64,000 nucleotides of DNA from Haloterrigena sp. H1 (GCF_005938085.1 NZ_SMZK01000004.1:1-64000), one strand, 5' to 3'; positions 9,629 to 18,899 are shown, counted from the first letter of the stretch. Notes: generated by a model not told the origin, from the sequence alone. Numbers and translations are program-made.

Positions 9629-11513
9629 GCGGGACGTGGGGATTTACGACATCGCGACCGACTGACGCTCGGTATGGCGACGATGTCGCAAAATACGCGA
9701 TGTCGAATGGCGAACAGGGCCTGAAAACGTTCGTTCGGGAGGTCCTCCAGAACTCGAACGACGCCCGCCTGGATAACGACGATCCTGCACAGGTCACCTT
9801 CCGCCTCGAGACTCTCGAAGGCGACGATCTCAAAGCCTATTTGAACGCCCTGGATATCAACACCTGGTCCGACCACGCATCTCTTGCCGCTGACACGGAA
9901 AGCGGTGAACACATCTCCGAAGCAATGGCGCGAATCGAGGATGAAAAATCGCTCCGCGTCCTCACTATCGAAGATCAGAATACCCAGGGGCTCCTCGGTG
10001 CCGAGACTGCTGACCAGTCTAACTTCACCGCTCTCGTCCGTGACGTTCTCTTCAGTAGCAAATCCGGTGACACATCTGGTGGGAGCTACGGCCTCGGCAA
10101 AGCTGTTCTCTGGCTGTATTCCGGGCTCTCGATGGTGCTGTTCAACTCCTCGCTCAGTGAACCCACTCCTCGAGACGACTCCCCACGGCTTATCGGGCGC
10201 ACCCGTCTCCCGACTCACAAGTCGAGCGACGGCGACACCGTTTACCAAGGCCACGGCTGGTTCGGTAACGTTGATGCCGACGAAAGTGGTGCACGCCCCG
10301 AATCTCTCTGGGGTGACGAGGCCAGACAGTTCGCTGATGACCTCAAACTCAGCCGCCCAGATAGTCCCGGAACGAGCATTCAAGTTGTCGACTTCCGCGT
10401 TCCCACTGCCGAAGAACGCCTTGCCGATGAAGAACTCGCAGACAAAATCACTGAAAAGGCAATTGAGTGGTTCTGGCCAGCGATCTACCGTGGAAATCTT
10501 GAGGTCACCGTCGAGACCGACACCGAGACGAAATCGGCGAGTATAGCAGAGTACCCTCGGTACACTCCGTTCACTACATGTCTCAATGACCGCACTGCTG
10601 CCACTGACGAACTCACCGAGGCCGGTGATGTCGTTGAGAAACCGATCACACTGACCATTCCCGCAAAAACGGACGAGAGTGGATCGACCGAGGGAGATCT
10701 CGACTTGCTCGTCCGCCGTGCGAACCCGGACGAGAGGTATCAGCGCAACAGCGTTGCGTTCGTCCGTGGTGCCGGAATGGTTGTCGAATACTACGACCGC
10801 GACAAAGTCGTAGTCGGGAACGAAGACTTCCACGCTGTTCTCCTCGGCGGCCGCGCTCGTCCTTGGGGCACTGGTGATAACCCTTCGGACGTTGACGATG
10901 TCGTTGAAGAATTTCTCACCACTGCAGAACCACCTCAGCACGACGAGTGGCGACGGACCGAATCCCTCGCTAACACGTACAAGCAAGGGTTTCGAACTGC
11001 CGTTGAAGGAATCAAACCGGATGTTACCGACACGCTCCGCGAACTTGTTGCCCGAACGTCGATCGCGGCTCGACCGGTCCCGAAAGACTCGGGAACCGCT
11101 TCAAGATCGGGAGCAAACGCCGGAGCGGCTCCACCAGCCGCGAGTCTCCCAGTAGTCAGCGTGTCACCGGCGACACCGACATCGCCTTTGACGAGACGTA
11201 CGACCACTGGCAATTCGAAGGTGAAGTCGAACCCTTGAGCGACCGGAACGAAATCCGGCAAGTAACTGTCTCGCTCGTTCGAATGGCCGAAGAGCGTGCG
11301 ACTAACGACCGGCTCCCTGTGCGTAATATCTCTTCGGATACGACCGGGGTCTCCATCTCGCTCCCCGACGAAAACGGCGTGCAGGTCGGTCGCCTTGACC
11401 CGCCACCGGGGACGACCTCGCTCACCTTCGAGGGTACGTCTGAAGAAGACATGCGTCGCGTCGAAACCCGACTCAAAGTATCAGTTGCCGTTGCCGAACG
11501 GAGGGATAACTGA
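9625..11513 (+). pseudogene. GHKL ATPase of the rightward defence-like operon, one frameshift
   Basis: Start ATG 9625 is chosen for its GGAGGGG ribosome site. GHKL motifs: N-box VREVLQNSNDAR (E39, N43), G1 LTIEDQNTQG (D117), G2 SGGSYGLGKAVLW. It is the paralogue of the leftward ATPase over its full length (WFWPAIYRGNLEVTVET; VAFVRGAGMVVEYYD; HDEWRRTE). The frame changes once: adding one C to CCC at 11079-11081 joins ARPVP to ERLGNRFKIGSK and on to the TGA at 11511-11513, about 629 aa. The domain order is an ATPase, a middle WFWPAIYRG region, and a C-terminal beta-rich region. Its stop overlaps the next start (TGATG). Probably the energy-transducing core of the system. Confidence 0.78.
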
Positions 11514-12595
11514 TGGCTGTTCTGGACAACGAACTTGACGACAAATCAGAGGACGAATCAGAGGACGAATCAGAGGACGAACAACTCCAGACGGGGAGTC
11601 TCGTCACCCAGTCTCTCCCGCACAGCTACGCCCGTGATGCCCTTGACTTCACGGTCGAGACGATTCAACTGGACGGTGCTGATCTCGGCGACCGTGGCGA
11701 GCTCGATGAATCTGCCCGCTACCTTTCGCTCGTCGACGAAGCTGGCTGGACTACCCTCACGCTCGAAGGGACGATCACGCTCGACATGGAGACGGTTAAA
11801 GAGGTCTTCTCGACGACCGAGTGGGATGCCCCATCGGGTCGGCTTGCGCTCGTGAAAACGAACCCTCTCGCAATCAGCCGCGACCGAACGATCCTTTCCG
11901 ACCCACCTGTCGAGCCCGACACTTACTCGTTCAGCATCGACATCCACCGTGACGACCACCGAGGAACCGTCGTACTCGAACCGCACCTTGTCCGGGCGAG
12001 CGAACGCGGCCCCGGGGCGTCGAACTGTGCTTCGAAAGTTGGCTCTCGGCTCGCAAACGGCATCTCGTGGACGCTTGAGCTTGACGAACGCACGGACGGC
12101 GGCGGACTACTCATGCCGATTATCGAGGATTTCAGTGATACTGACCGTCTTCCCGACGATCAACATATTCACCACTTGAGTCTTGACGAGCCGCGTAACC
12201 CTCAGCTCTACTTGAACCGCGAACACCCACAGGTTGTGAAAGTTCTCGAAAACAGTGGGTCCACAGGCGGTCCACCTCGGCTTCGTGATGTACTCTATGA
12301 TTATATTGAGCACTCCGTATGGACTCAACTGCTTATACAGACTGCTCGTGATACCGATCCAGACACTGGCGAAACCCAATACAGCTGGCAAGATGACGTT
12401 CTAGACCTCTTCTTAGATGACCTTTATCCCGATCATGAGGAGGAGGACGCTGCGATCCAGTTCGCGACCGATGTTCGAAGTATCGAAGACCTTCCCGCGC
12501 TCGTCCAGAACGTCGAACACGCTGTCCACCAGCGCTACGACATCCCGTCCGACACAACCAAACTGATCGAAGAGGCGATCCAGAATGACAACTAA
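11513..12595 (+). CDS. Second core protein of the rightward operon, unknown function
   Basis: 360 aa, intact. Begins with an acidic tail built from a 12-bp tandem repeat (SEDE/DESE units, 11546-11584) that the leftward paralogue lacks. Residues ~45-180 form a beta-rich block (LDFTVETIQLDG, WTTLTLEGTITLDMETV, ISRDRTILSDPPVEPDTYSF) shared with the gene at 2675-3624. The C-terminal half is acidic and helical. Overlaps both neighbours (TGATG upstream; 11 bp downstream), so it is tightly coupled. No catalytic motif recognised. Likely a structural or recognition subunit of the GHKL complex. Confidence 0.7.
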   Translation: MAVLDNELDDKSEDESEDESEDEQLQTGSLVTQSLPHSYARDALDFTVETIQLDGADLGDRGELDESARYLSLVDEAGWTTLTLEGTITLDMETVKEVFSTTEWDAPSGRLALVKTNPLAISRDRTILSDPPVEPDTYSFSIDIHRDDHRGTVVLEPHLVRASERGPGASNCASKVGSRLANGISWTLELDERTDGGGLLMPIIEDFSDTDRLPDDQHIHHLSLDEPRNPQLYLNREHPQVVKVLENSGSTGGPPRLRDVLYDYIEHSVWTQLLIQTARDTDPDTGETQYSWQDDVLDLFLDDLYPDHEEEDAAIQFATDVRSIEDLPALVQNVEHAVHQRYDIPSDTTKLIEEAIQNDN

Positions 12596-13373
12596 ACTGT
12601 ACCACCTCCAGAGCGCTGCTCACCCGCTTGTCGACAACAGGGTTCTGAGCGGAGAGCGGACACTCACTGAGGATGATCTCCGTCCTTACCTCACGCCGCT
12701 CGGTCGCTCGGTCGACCTTGCGCCTGTTGACGACTGTATTGATGAGATACGCAATGCCGATAATATTGATCCCCAGGACAGCGATATTGATGCGGAACTC
12801 GCCCCTACCCTTCACCGTACACTCGATCTGACCCGTTATGAGGCCGCGGACGCCGGGCTCTGGCACTACCTCTGTCTCGTCCGGTTCCCCGAGTTCGTCC
12901 ACTACCGCTGGGACCACGTTTTTGATCCCGATAGCCCTGGGAACATGGAGGAGAAGTTCTTGAAAGGTGGGAGTGACATCTACTCAAATGCCCTCCATCG
13001 TCTCTGGTGGGCTGCCGAACTCACGTATGAGGATGGCGCTTCTGGTGATCCCGTCGACCGAGATTACGAGCGCACCCGGCGCGTCCTCGGCTTCCAGGAA
13101 CTCGCCAACGACATTCTTGACCACGACTTCGCCCGATACAAACCTGTTACGCACGCCTGCGCAGACCTCCTCTGTCACGAGGCCCTTGATGCGCTCAAAG
13201 ACGATGATGTGTATGCAGACCCTCCGTCAAACAGCCATATCGTCAGCCGCACTACGACTCTTCTCCGCGAAGAGCTTACCGTCCGGCGCGTTGAGGCGAT
13301 GGATAACGATGATATCGTGGCAACAGTTGAGGATCTCCGTGACTACGTCATGCGCGGCGAAGACGAACGGTAG
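12585..13373 (+). CDS. Third core protein of the rightward operon (DUF6339-like?), unknown function
   Basis: 262 aa, intact. Central signature GLWHYLCLVRFPEFVHYRW, EKFLKGGSDIYSNALHRLWW, then AELT and FARYKP, shared with the decayed leftward copy. The Arg/Trp/Tyr-rich block looks like a folded helical domain rather than a nuclease. I recall a DUF6339 family of this look next to methyltransferase and restriction genes, but the assignment is from memory. It overlaps the upstream gene by 11 bp and closes the operon. Role unknown; conserved with the ATPase in both copies, so it belongs to the machinery. Confidence 0.65.
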   Translation: MTTKLYHLQSAAHPLVDNRVLSGERTLTEDDLRPYLTPLGRSVDLAPVDDCIDEIRNADNIDPQDSDIDAELAPTLHRTLDLTRYEAADAGLWHYLCLVRFPEFVHYRWDHVFDPDSPGNMEEKFLKGGSDIYSNALHRLWWAAELTYEDGASGDPVDRDYERTRRVLGFQELANDILDHDFARYKPVTHACADLLCHEALDALKDDDVYADPPSNSHIVSRTTTLLREELTVRRVEAMDNDDIVATVEDLRDYVMRGEDER

Positions 13374-13705
13374 CACGCCCGTATTGTCTCCCGAACCTTT
13401 CACGATCTGGTTTGGGTTTGACAGCGTGTTTCGGTATAGACGACAGTGTCTTTCTGACTCATTGACGAAGCAGTTTGTCAAATCTGTCTTTTTAACAATC
13501 TTGTCCCCTTCAGCGAGACGAATACTCAGAAGCGAACTGGGCCATGAGTGTTCGGCAGGCGACGGTCCTGATTCCCTAATGTATTTTTCCGGAAGCCGAC
13601 GGCGAATTTGAGCTCACAAGCGTTGGTTGTGAACTGGTGGTATCGATAAAAAGGTGCGGGTCGTTTGTCGTGTCTTTCATTGCTTGCAAACCCGTACATC
13701 GGAAC
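13374..13705. other. Intergenic region downstream of the rightward operon
   Basis: 332 bp, noticeably AT-richer than the operon. No convincing reading frame, repeat or hairpin seen. It must hold the operon's terminator and the promoter of the glycosylase gene. Confidence 0.4.
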
Positions 13706-14350
13706 GTGAGCCAGCAGAAGGTGATTGAGGAATTTCGATTAGGGCTACTCCAATGGGCCGAAGACAACCTGCGGTCTTTCGCCTGGCGAGAAACATCGGA
13801 CCCCTACGAAATCCTTGTGGCAGAAATCCTTCTCCAGAAAACCGCTGCTGAGAAAGTCGAACCGATCTATAATGAGGTCATAGAAACGTATCCCACGATA
13901 ACGGCACTAGCAGAAGCGGATCAAAATGAGCTTGCCGAGATAATCTATTCGCTCGGATTTCAGAATCAGCGAAGCCAAGCACTGATAACGATCGGACAGA
14001 CTCTTCGCGATACTGGGATTCCCGCTGATGAAGCACAGCTTCGTGATCTTCCTTACGTCGGGCAGTATGCAGCGAATGCTACTCTATGTTTCGCGTATGG
14101 GGAACCACGTCCGATTGTTGATGAAAACGTTGTCCGCGTCTACAACCGCATCTTCGGCACCGAGTTGGGCTATCGTGACGAAGAAGCATGGACATTGGCT
14201 TCTTTGGTGCTCCCTCAAGACGACTCTCGCCGATTCAATCTAGCCATTTTGGATTTCGGTGCCACCATCTGTGCACCGAAAGTACCGAACTGTAACAGTT
14301 GTTTTTTCACACACTCCTGCAACTATTATCAATCGATTTCGCAAGAATAG
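13706..14350 (+). CDS. MIG/MutY-type HhH-GPD DNA mismatch glycosylase with 4Fe-4S cluster
   Basis: 214 aa from the GTG at 13706, chosen because VSQQKVIEEF begins the family's first helix; an upstream ATG at 13637 would add an atypical tail. Helix-hairpin-helix LPYVGQYAANA, catalytic Asp D139 in PIVDENV, and iron-sulfur ligands C189-x6-C196-x2-C199-x5-C205. Y121 sits where endonuclease III has its catalytic Lys, as in the archaeal T/G glycosylase MIG and human MUTYH. The MutY C-terminal domain is missing and the length fits MIG (~220 aa). MIG removes T from T:G mismatches that arise when 5-methylcytosine deaminates and is encoded next to a C5-MTase on a methanogen plasmid. Same context here. 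Confidence 0.82.
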   Translation: MSQQKVIEEFRLGLLQWAEDNLRSFAWRETSDPYEILVAEILLQKTAAEKVEPIYNEVIETYPTITALAEADQNELAEIIYSLGFQNQRSQALITIGQTLRDTGIPADEAQLRDLPYVGQYAANATLCFAYGEPRPIVDENVVRVYNRIFGTELGYRDEEAWTLASLVLPQDDSRRFNLAILDFGATICAPKVPNCNSCFFTHSCNYYQSISQE

Positions 14351-14372
14351 ATGCTAAGCAGCAGGATCAGCA

Positions 14373-14723
14373 TTACGGGGAGTCGTCACTTGTTGCCGTC
14401 TCTTCGAGCGTGTCTAGAACTGCCCACTCGAGTCCGGCCGCCAGCGAGAGATACGCATAGTCATACCAGAAATCGAAATTCTGATTGCCGTCCAAGTATG
14501 TCATGATGTGGTCGTTCGCGTCACCATTATAGAACGCATCTGGATACGTTGATTCCAACTCTTGAAGTTCACTAAGGACATCACCAGACGTGTGCTTCAT
14601 CAGATACGCATTGTGCGTTAGATCGTGGACGACCTCTTCGATATCTTTATTTTCCTGATTAGCCCGATCATGGGCTAAATTGGCGAATTCCTTGATTTTC
14701 TTTTCCATTGAATCTGCGGTCAT
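14373..14723 (-). CDS. Hypothetical acidic protein
   Basis: About 116 aa from MTADSMEKK (ATG 14723); in-frame ATGs at 14750 and 14807 exist, but the segment before ~14786 belongs to a foreign remnant. Helical, with a Trp/Tyr-rich end (FDFWYDYAYLSLAAGLEW). No family recognised. Converges on the glycosylase gene with 22 bp between. Confidence 0.5.
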   Translation of the reverse strand: MTADSMEKKIKEFANLAHDRANQENKDIEEVVHDLTHNAYLMKHTSGDVLSELQELESTYPDAFYNGDANDHIMTYLDGNQNFDFWYDYAYLSLAAGLEWAVLDTLEETATSDDSP

Positions 14724-14785
14724 TACTGGTTCCCAGTCGCCATTATACATCGTATTGGCAAATGGATCCCACAGTTCTATGAATG

Positions 14786-14859
14786 TTCTTACGATGCATC
14801 TCGTCATGCCGGGTGTCCGAATCGTTAAATGATTCTCGGTTGGTGCTCTTCATAGCCAT
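14786..14859 (-). pseudogene. 5' remnant of an ArdC-like gene
   Basis: Reads MAMKSTNRESFNDSDTRHDE from 14859, near-identical in pattern to the start of the ArdC-like gene at 27295 (SRETFDDSDTRHDEMHS). Homology, including the upstream leader up to ~15010, stops abruptly near 14786, marking a recombination junction. Confidence 0.6.
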
Positions 14860-15009
14860 ATTCTATCGGATCTTCTTGAGCAGAATAGAACTCAAGAAGC
14901 CCTCCAACCCCTTGGGGGCTCAAAAACACGTCGGCGAACAGTTGCAACACGCGTAATCAGTGATTCCCGCGCCTCCACTTTGATCGGTGCGTCGTTTGAT
15001 GTCCTCTCC

Positions 15010-15800
15010 GAACACGGACTCATATCTTTCATCGATGATCTGTTGGATAAGCTCCGCGAACGAATTCTGATTAGCTGGATTCTCCACGAGTGATCAATAT
15101 GTACTCTCAAAGTGATGCTCATGAGAAGGCCGATCCCGTCTTGAGGTTTCGTGTGCTGCTTCGTGCAACACCACGAGATACAAGTCGTGCATCCAGACCG
15201 TACGCTGGCGACTTGTCACGCCCGAGTCGGTGAGCACGATGATGTATGTCCTGTTGTCGGTCCAGGTATCGGCACTCGCCTCGCTGTAGTACACATCTCG
15301 ATCAATTCCAAGCTCTGCTGCCAGTACTCGCCGAGACGAATATACCGTCGCTGATCAGCGTTTAACCGAGATATATTCTCAGTCCGATGATAACAGCCCA
15401 GCCCTCTTCCTCCGCTTGCTTGCCAATATCGAACGTCTCCGGCACCGCTATTGACGGCCCTCGTCGGTGGTGACATCGCGAAGCCGCTGCGTCGCTGAAT
15501 CACTTATATTGAGAACGGTGTAGCCGCGTTTGACGAACTGGTCTGTGCCTTTTTCGGATCCACCAACCAACCCAACCTCCGGGGCTGCTTGGATCTCTTT
15601 GAGGTTGATGAGGGACTCAGTTGTCAACTTGAACAGTTTGCGATCGGCCCACTGCTCATCCGATGACTCAGATGCCATCACTTCCCGACTCTCAGCAGTC
15701 AGCGGATCGTCCGAAACATCCGCATACAGATCATCATGTGCTTCCTTGAGAGCGTTATTGATCCGCTGTCAGCGATCACAGCCGGACTGGATGTCGTTGC
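15010..15800 (-). pseudogene. Decayed copy of the GHKL-ATPase/HExxH protein (3' half only)
   Basis: Fragments in several frames match 23140-24882: SSDEQWADRKLFKLTTES and EIQAAPEVGLVGG (15681-15448), and YYSEASADTWTDNRTYI with VVLHEAAHETSRRDRPS (15294-15094). The ATP-binding half is missing. Together with the ArdC remnant beside it this is a scrambled duplicate of the 23-27.4 kb segment. Confidence 0.7.
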
Positions 15801-15809
15801 GGGAAAAGA

Positions 15810-16055
15810 TCAACTCTCATTACGATTTCGCTCCGGCACTTTGTCTTCGTTGATCTCATAGATGCCATGCCCCAGTGGCTTGACGATATCGTCCTGTTTC
15901 AGACGCCCAAGTCGCTCTCGGACGTACTGCGAAGAGTAGCCCGCTTCTTCGGCGATAAGCGGTGCATTTGCACGTCCTTCGCGAAGCACGTTGAGGATCG
16001 CCCAATCAGCGTCGCGCATATCGTCTGCATCCATGGATTTGGTTGCTATACTCAT
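15810..16055 (-). CDS. Winged-helix transcriptional regulator
   Basis: 81 aa from ATG 16055. Contains MRDADWAILNVLREGRAN, then APLIAEEAGYSSQYVRERLG and RLKQDDIVKPLGHGIYEI: helix-turn-helix followed by the wing, the layout of haloarchaeal phage-repressor-like regulators. Transcribed away from the 16.2-18.3 kb cluster; the shared upstream region holds repeated AACCTA motifs, so it probably represses itself and the divergent genes. Confidence 0.75.
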   Translation of the reverse strand: MSIATKSMDADDMRDADWAILNVLREGRANAPLIAEEAGYSSQYVRERLGRLKQDDIVKPLGHGIYEINEDKVPERNRNES

Positions 16056-16086
16056 CGGTGTATGATAAGTTGATGGCAATGGCCAA

Positions 16087-16124
16087 AAACCTACTGGTGA
16101 TAACCTACAACCAATAGGTTTAAT
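16087..16124. promoter_or_regulatory. Operator-like repeats upstream of the winged-helix gene
   Basis: Two AACCTAC direct repeats and an inverted TAGGTT (AACCTA-N7-TAGGTT) lie in 38 bp between the regulator start and the rightward genes. A candidate binding site for the winged-helix protein. Confidence 0.4.
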
Positions 16125-16229
16125 AGATTGGCTGATAGAGTAGTAGCTGTGAGGCGCAGGGGGCCGGGAAAACCGATTCTCGGCCGGCTGTTGGAGCAGC
16201 CGACCTGCGTCCTCCGTGCTAGAAGGACA

Positions 16230-16535
16230 ATGAGTGTTCAACCGCGAACCCACGAAACGGTTTCGGAAGCACAGACTACCGACCCACGCGCCGACTACAT
16301 CTCCGTAGGCATCGACAACGAGGGCGCACACCACGTTTACCGGACGACCGACGAGTCCGTTCACGTTATCGAGAACGGCGAGCGCACCGTCCGCTACGAC
16401 CTCAAGGACGTCGAGAAGACGATCGACGACTGGATTGACTACATCGCCGACCGTCGCGGCGGCTTCGAAGTGCAGTACCTGTTCAAGACGATGGCTGACG
16501 CGATCGTCGGCGCTGTCGAGGTGAGCGACCAATGA
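16230..16535 (+). CDS. Hypothetical 101-aa acidic protein
   Basis: Starts at ATG 16230 (MSVQPRTHETVSEAQ). Contains HHVYRTTDESVHVIENGE, a beta-strand-rich middle, and DDWIDYIADRRGGFE. The stop overlaps the next ATG (ATGA at 16532), so it is co-translated with the following zinc-finger gene. Typical of haloarchaeal plasmid micro-genes; function unknown. Confidence 0.65.
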   Translation: MSVQPRTHETVSEAQTTDPRADYISVGIDNEGAHHVYRTTDESVHVIENGERTVRYDLKDVEKTIDDWIDYIADRRGGFEVQYLFKTMADAIVGAVEVSDQ

Positions 16536-17161
16536 CGATCGTCAACGATCACGAAGCTATCGCAAAGCGTGCCGAACAACTCGAGCGCGAAGGCGCTCGC
16601 GAGATGCGCCTGCGAGCGGAAGCCCACGCCGTCGCCGGCTACGAACCGGGCGACATCGAAGCAACCGACGGCTCGGAGATCATTATCGCCGACGACGATA
16701 GCCGAGCCCACACTCTCGAGACCGAGGATGGAATTCTGCTCGTCGATGCCGACGACGACCCACGTCTTGCAACCGACGGCGGCTGTGACCAGTCCACCGA
16801 ACCGACCGTCGAATTCGTGCTCGAGTACACGGCGATCAACGGCTGTCGCCGACGGGTGATGGTTGTCCCCGATACCGGTGGCGAAGCCTGGCGGATCGAA
16901 CACGAACGCCGCAATAGCAACTGGAGAGAAACTGGTCGCGAACCGATTACCGAAGTCGATCTTCACGTACAGGGACGGCCCAGCGAGCCCGATTCCAGTG
17001 AAAGCGATCAAAGACAGTCTGCCGTGCCCGATGGCGGCCACATGTACCGTGAGATGTTCCTCACGGAGCAGAGACACTACTGCGATATCTGCGAGTGTCC
17101 ATTCGACTCGCTCACCACGCTGGCAAGCCATGACTGTCGACTCCAACCCGAGGGTGGCTAG
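16532..17161 (+). CDS. Hypothetical protein with C-terminal zinc finger
   Basis: 209 aa. The C-terminus carries CDICECPFDSLTTLASHDC, a C-x2-C...H-x-C metal-binding finger resembling C2H2. The N-terminus is acidic/helical. Coupled to the upstream gene by a 4-bp overlap. Possibly a DNA-binding plasmid protein. Confidence 0.6.
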   Translation: MTIVNDHEAIAKRAEQLEREGAREMRLRAEAHAVAGYEPGDIEATDGSEIIIADDDSRAHTLETEDGILLVDADDDPRLATDGGCDQSTEPTVEFVLEYTAINGCRRRVMVVPDTGGEAWRIEHERRNSNWRETGREPITEVDLHVQGRPSEPDSSESDQRQSAVPDGGHMYREMFLTEQRHYCDICECPFDSLTTLASHDCRLQPEGG

Positions 17162-17419
17162 CTGAGCCAGTACACCACCTCGGGATCGCGTTGACTTATT
17201 CAGCCCAGTAGACCGCCGCACTTCGCCACTCGAGACGGAGCCACCAACCCCCGGTAGACTGATACCGGACTTTCGAACACGAAGACGTCTTTCAGGGAGA
17301 CGGCCACTGCACTCCCTCGACGGCTCTCGAGTCGGTAGCCTACTGCTCCACCAGCGTTCCCGACATCGACCAGCAGCGCGAGTCGAATCGCCCGACAACG
17401 ACACCGAATCCAGAACCAA

Positions 17420-18286
17420 ATGAGCGCGAACACAGACTGTCCCGGATCTGATGCACAGACACTCCAAATACTTGCCGACGAACTCGAGCGCCTCCACGAG
17501 CGTGTCACAACCCTCGAGGACGAACTCACCCGAAAGGACGACCGTATCGGTCATCTCGAGGCCGAACTTGAGGAGGCCCACAGAGAAAATAAGGATCTCG
17601 AAGCACGGCTCGAGGACCTGGAAGAATCACAGACACCCATCGAGGCACGCCTAGACGCCCACGAGAAGAAACTCAACGCCAACAAAGATCGCGTCGGCGA
17701 ACTCCAGGCACGCGAACTCGAGAAGGGTGCACACCTCCTGGAGGAACACATCGACGAAGGCGAGATCGACGTTGTGGATGGCCGCCTCGAGCGCATCCAG
17801 AAAGACGACGGTGAGAGCTACTTCCGATTACCCGAGAGTGACGATCCACTCGAGCGTGGTGGCGATGTCTCCCTCTCGTATGGGGATCTGCTTCCACTCC
17901 AGCAGCTCGCGAAGATGGACGAGGATATGCTCCGGGCGACGACATCGGCGCTTCCGTCACGGCTCGCTGCAAAGCTCTGGAAGGCACGTACCGATCCGGC
18001 AGTTGGAGACAACCCCTGGAGGAAAGGGAGTGCAAGCGTTCGAGAGTACGTTACCGCCGGCGACATGAAACACTGGATCCGACGGCAGGAGAAGGGGATC
18101 AGCGACGACTATGCGAAGAAGTTGGTCTCCCGAACGATCGACGCGTTACTCGATCTCTCGAGGAGCAGGCTGGCAGTCAAAAAGCGGACACAGCGCAAGA
18201 ACGGCCTCGAGTACACGGAACGACGCGTCTTGTTGATGGACGATGTTGAGATCCCTGGTGAGATGGCCGGCTCCGGAGACACCTGA
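17420..18286 (+). CDS. Coiled-coil protein with C-terminal basic domain
   Basis: 288 aa. Residues ~15-110 are a long heptad coiled coil (LADELERLHERVTTLEDELT and following). Residues ~165-270 form a conserved-looking basic domain (SASVREYVTAGDMKHWIRR, SDDYAKKLVSRTIDALLDLS), reminiscent of DNA-binding partition or replication accessory proteins. Function not established. Preceded by 258 bp with no gene. Confidence 0.6.
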   Translation: MSANTDCPGSDAQTLQILADELERLHERVTTLEDELTRKDDRIGHLEAELEEAHRENKDLEARLEDLEESQTPIEARLDAHEKKLNANKDRVGELQARELEKGAHLLEEHIDEGEIDVVDGRLERIQKDDGESYFRLPESDDPLERGGDVSLSYGDLLPLQQLAKMDEDMLRATTSALPSRLAAKLWKARTDPAVGDNPWRKGSASVREYVTAGDMKHWIRRQEKGISDDYAKKLVSRTIDALLDLSRSRLAVKKRTQRKNGLEYTERRVLLMDDVEIPGEMAGSGDT

Positions 18287-18899
18287 CGTCAACAGGTGAG
18301 GGTGTCTCCCGACTACCCACAACCCCTGGGAAGGGTCTCACTCTATCCGTCTAACTAATATCCAGCACAAGAGCGGTTGTATGCAGTGTACTGTTACTCT
18401 GTAGTATGTCGTTTGATCGGTCGTTGTCGGTCTCACTCCAAGGACTTCCCTGTGGGTGTGTCTGAAGACGCCAGCTGTCACCGGAATCCTCTCGTCTCGA
18501 GAACATGGTTTTGTAGATAAGAACGCGATTAGACGGAACATACGCGGCAACATGACTGCCCGGTCGCATCTCTGCGACGGCCCGGAGTGTCCGGTGCCGG
18601 GCTGAGGGAACGAGATCGGTGATGCGGGATGGAACGGCTGCGATCTATGTGGCCGTCACGAGTGAAGTCCACGGAACGATTTTTCCGCGGCATGTCTGCC
18701 CGCAGTGTGGATACGTAGTGTCAAAAAACGTCTTTCACGGCACCGAGTGCTGCTCACTGGGGCAATGATTGTATTCGGCAGATATCTGCTGTATTCGATG
18801 TGCCTCAGTCAGCGAGAGTGGCGTGCTACCACCACACATAAAAACAGTGATATACCCACCCGAAGACTCATCACCGCCACGCGGATAGTACGGTTAATA
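18287..18899. other. Non-coding stretch
   Basis: About 600 bp without a convincing gene on either strand. Short frames present have non-haloarchaeal composition (Cys/Arg-rich, few Asp/Glu). An AT-rich TATA-like stretch at ~18885-18897 likely serves the gene at 18900. Confidence 0.4.

Noticed and set aside
5730..13373. Assignment to DISARM, BREX or the Z1/AIPR-type methyltransferase systems
   Set aside because: No helicase, PglZ, phospholipase D, Z1 or AIPR gene is visible; only the C5-MTase and an ATPase are shared in outline.
18705..18899. N-terminal extension of the HEPN-like gene from ATG 18705
   Set aside because: The 65 extra residues are basic and Arg/Ser-rich, unlike the acidic protein; a TATA-like stretch just before 18900 favours the internal start.
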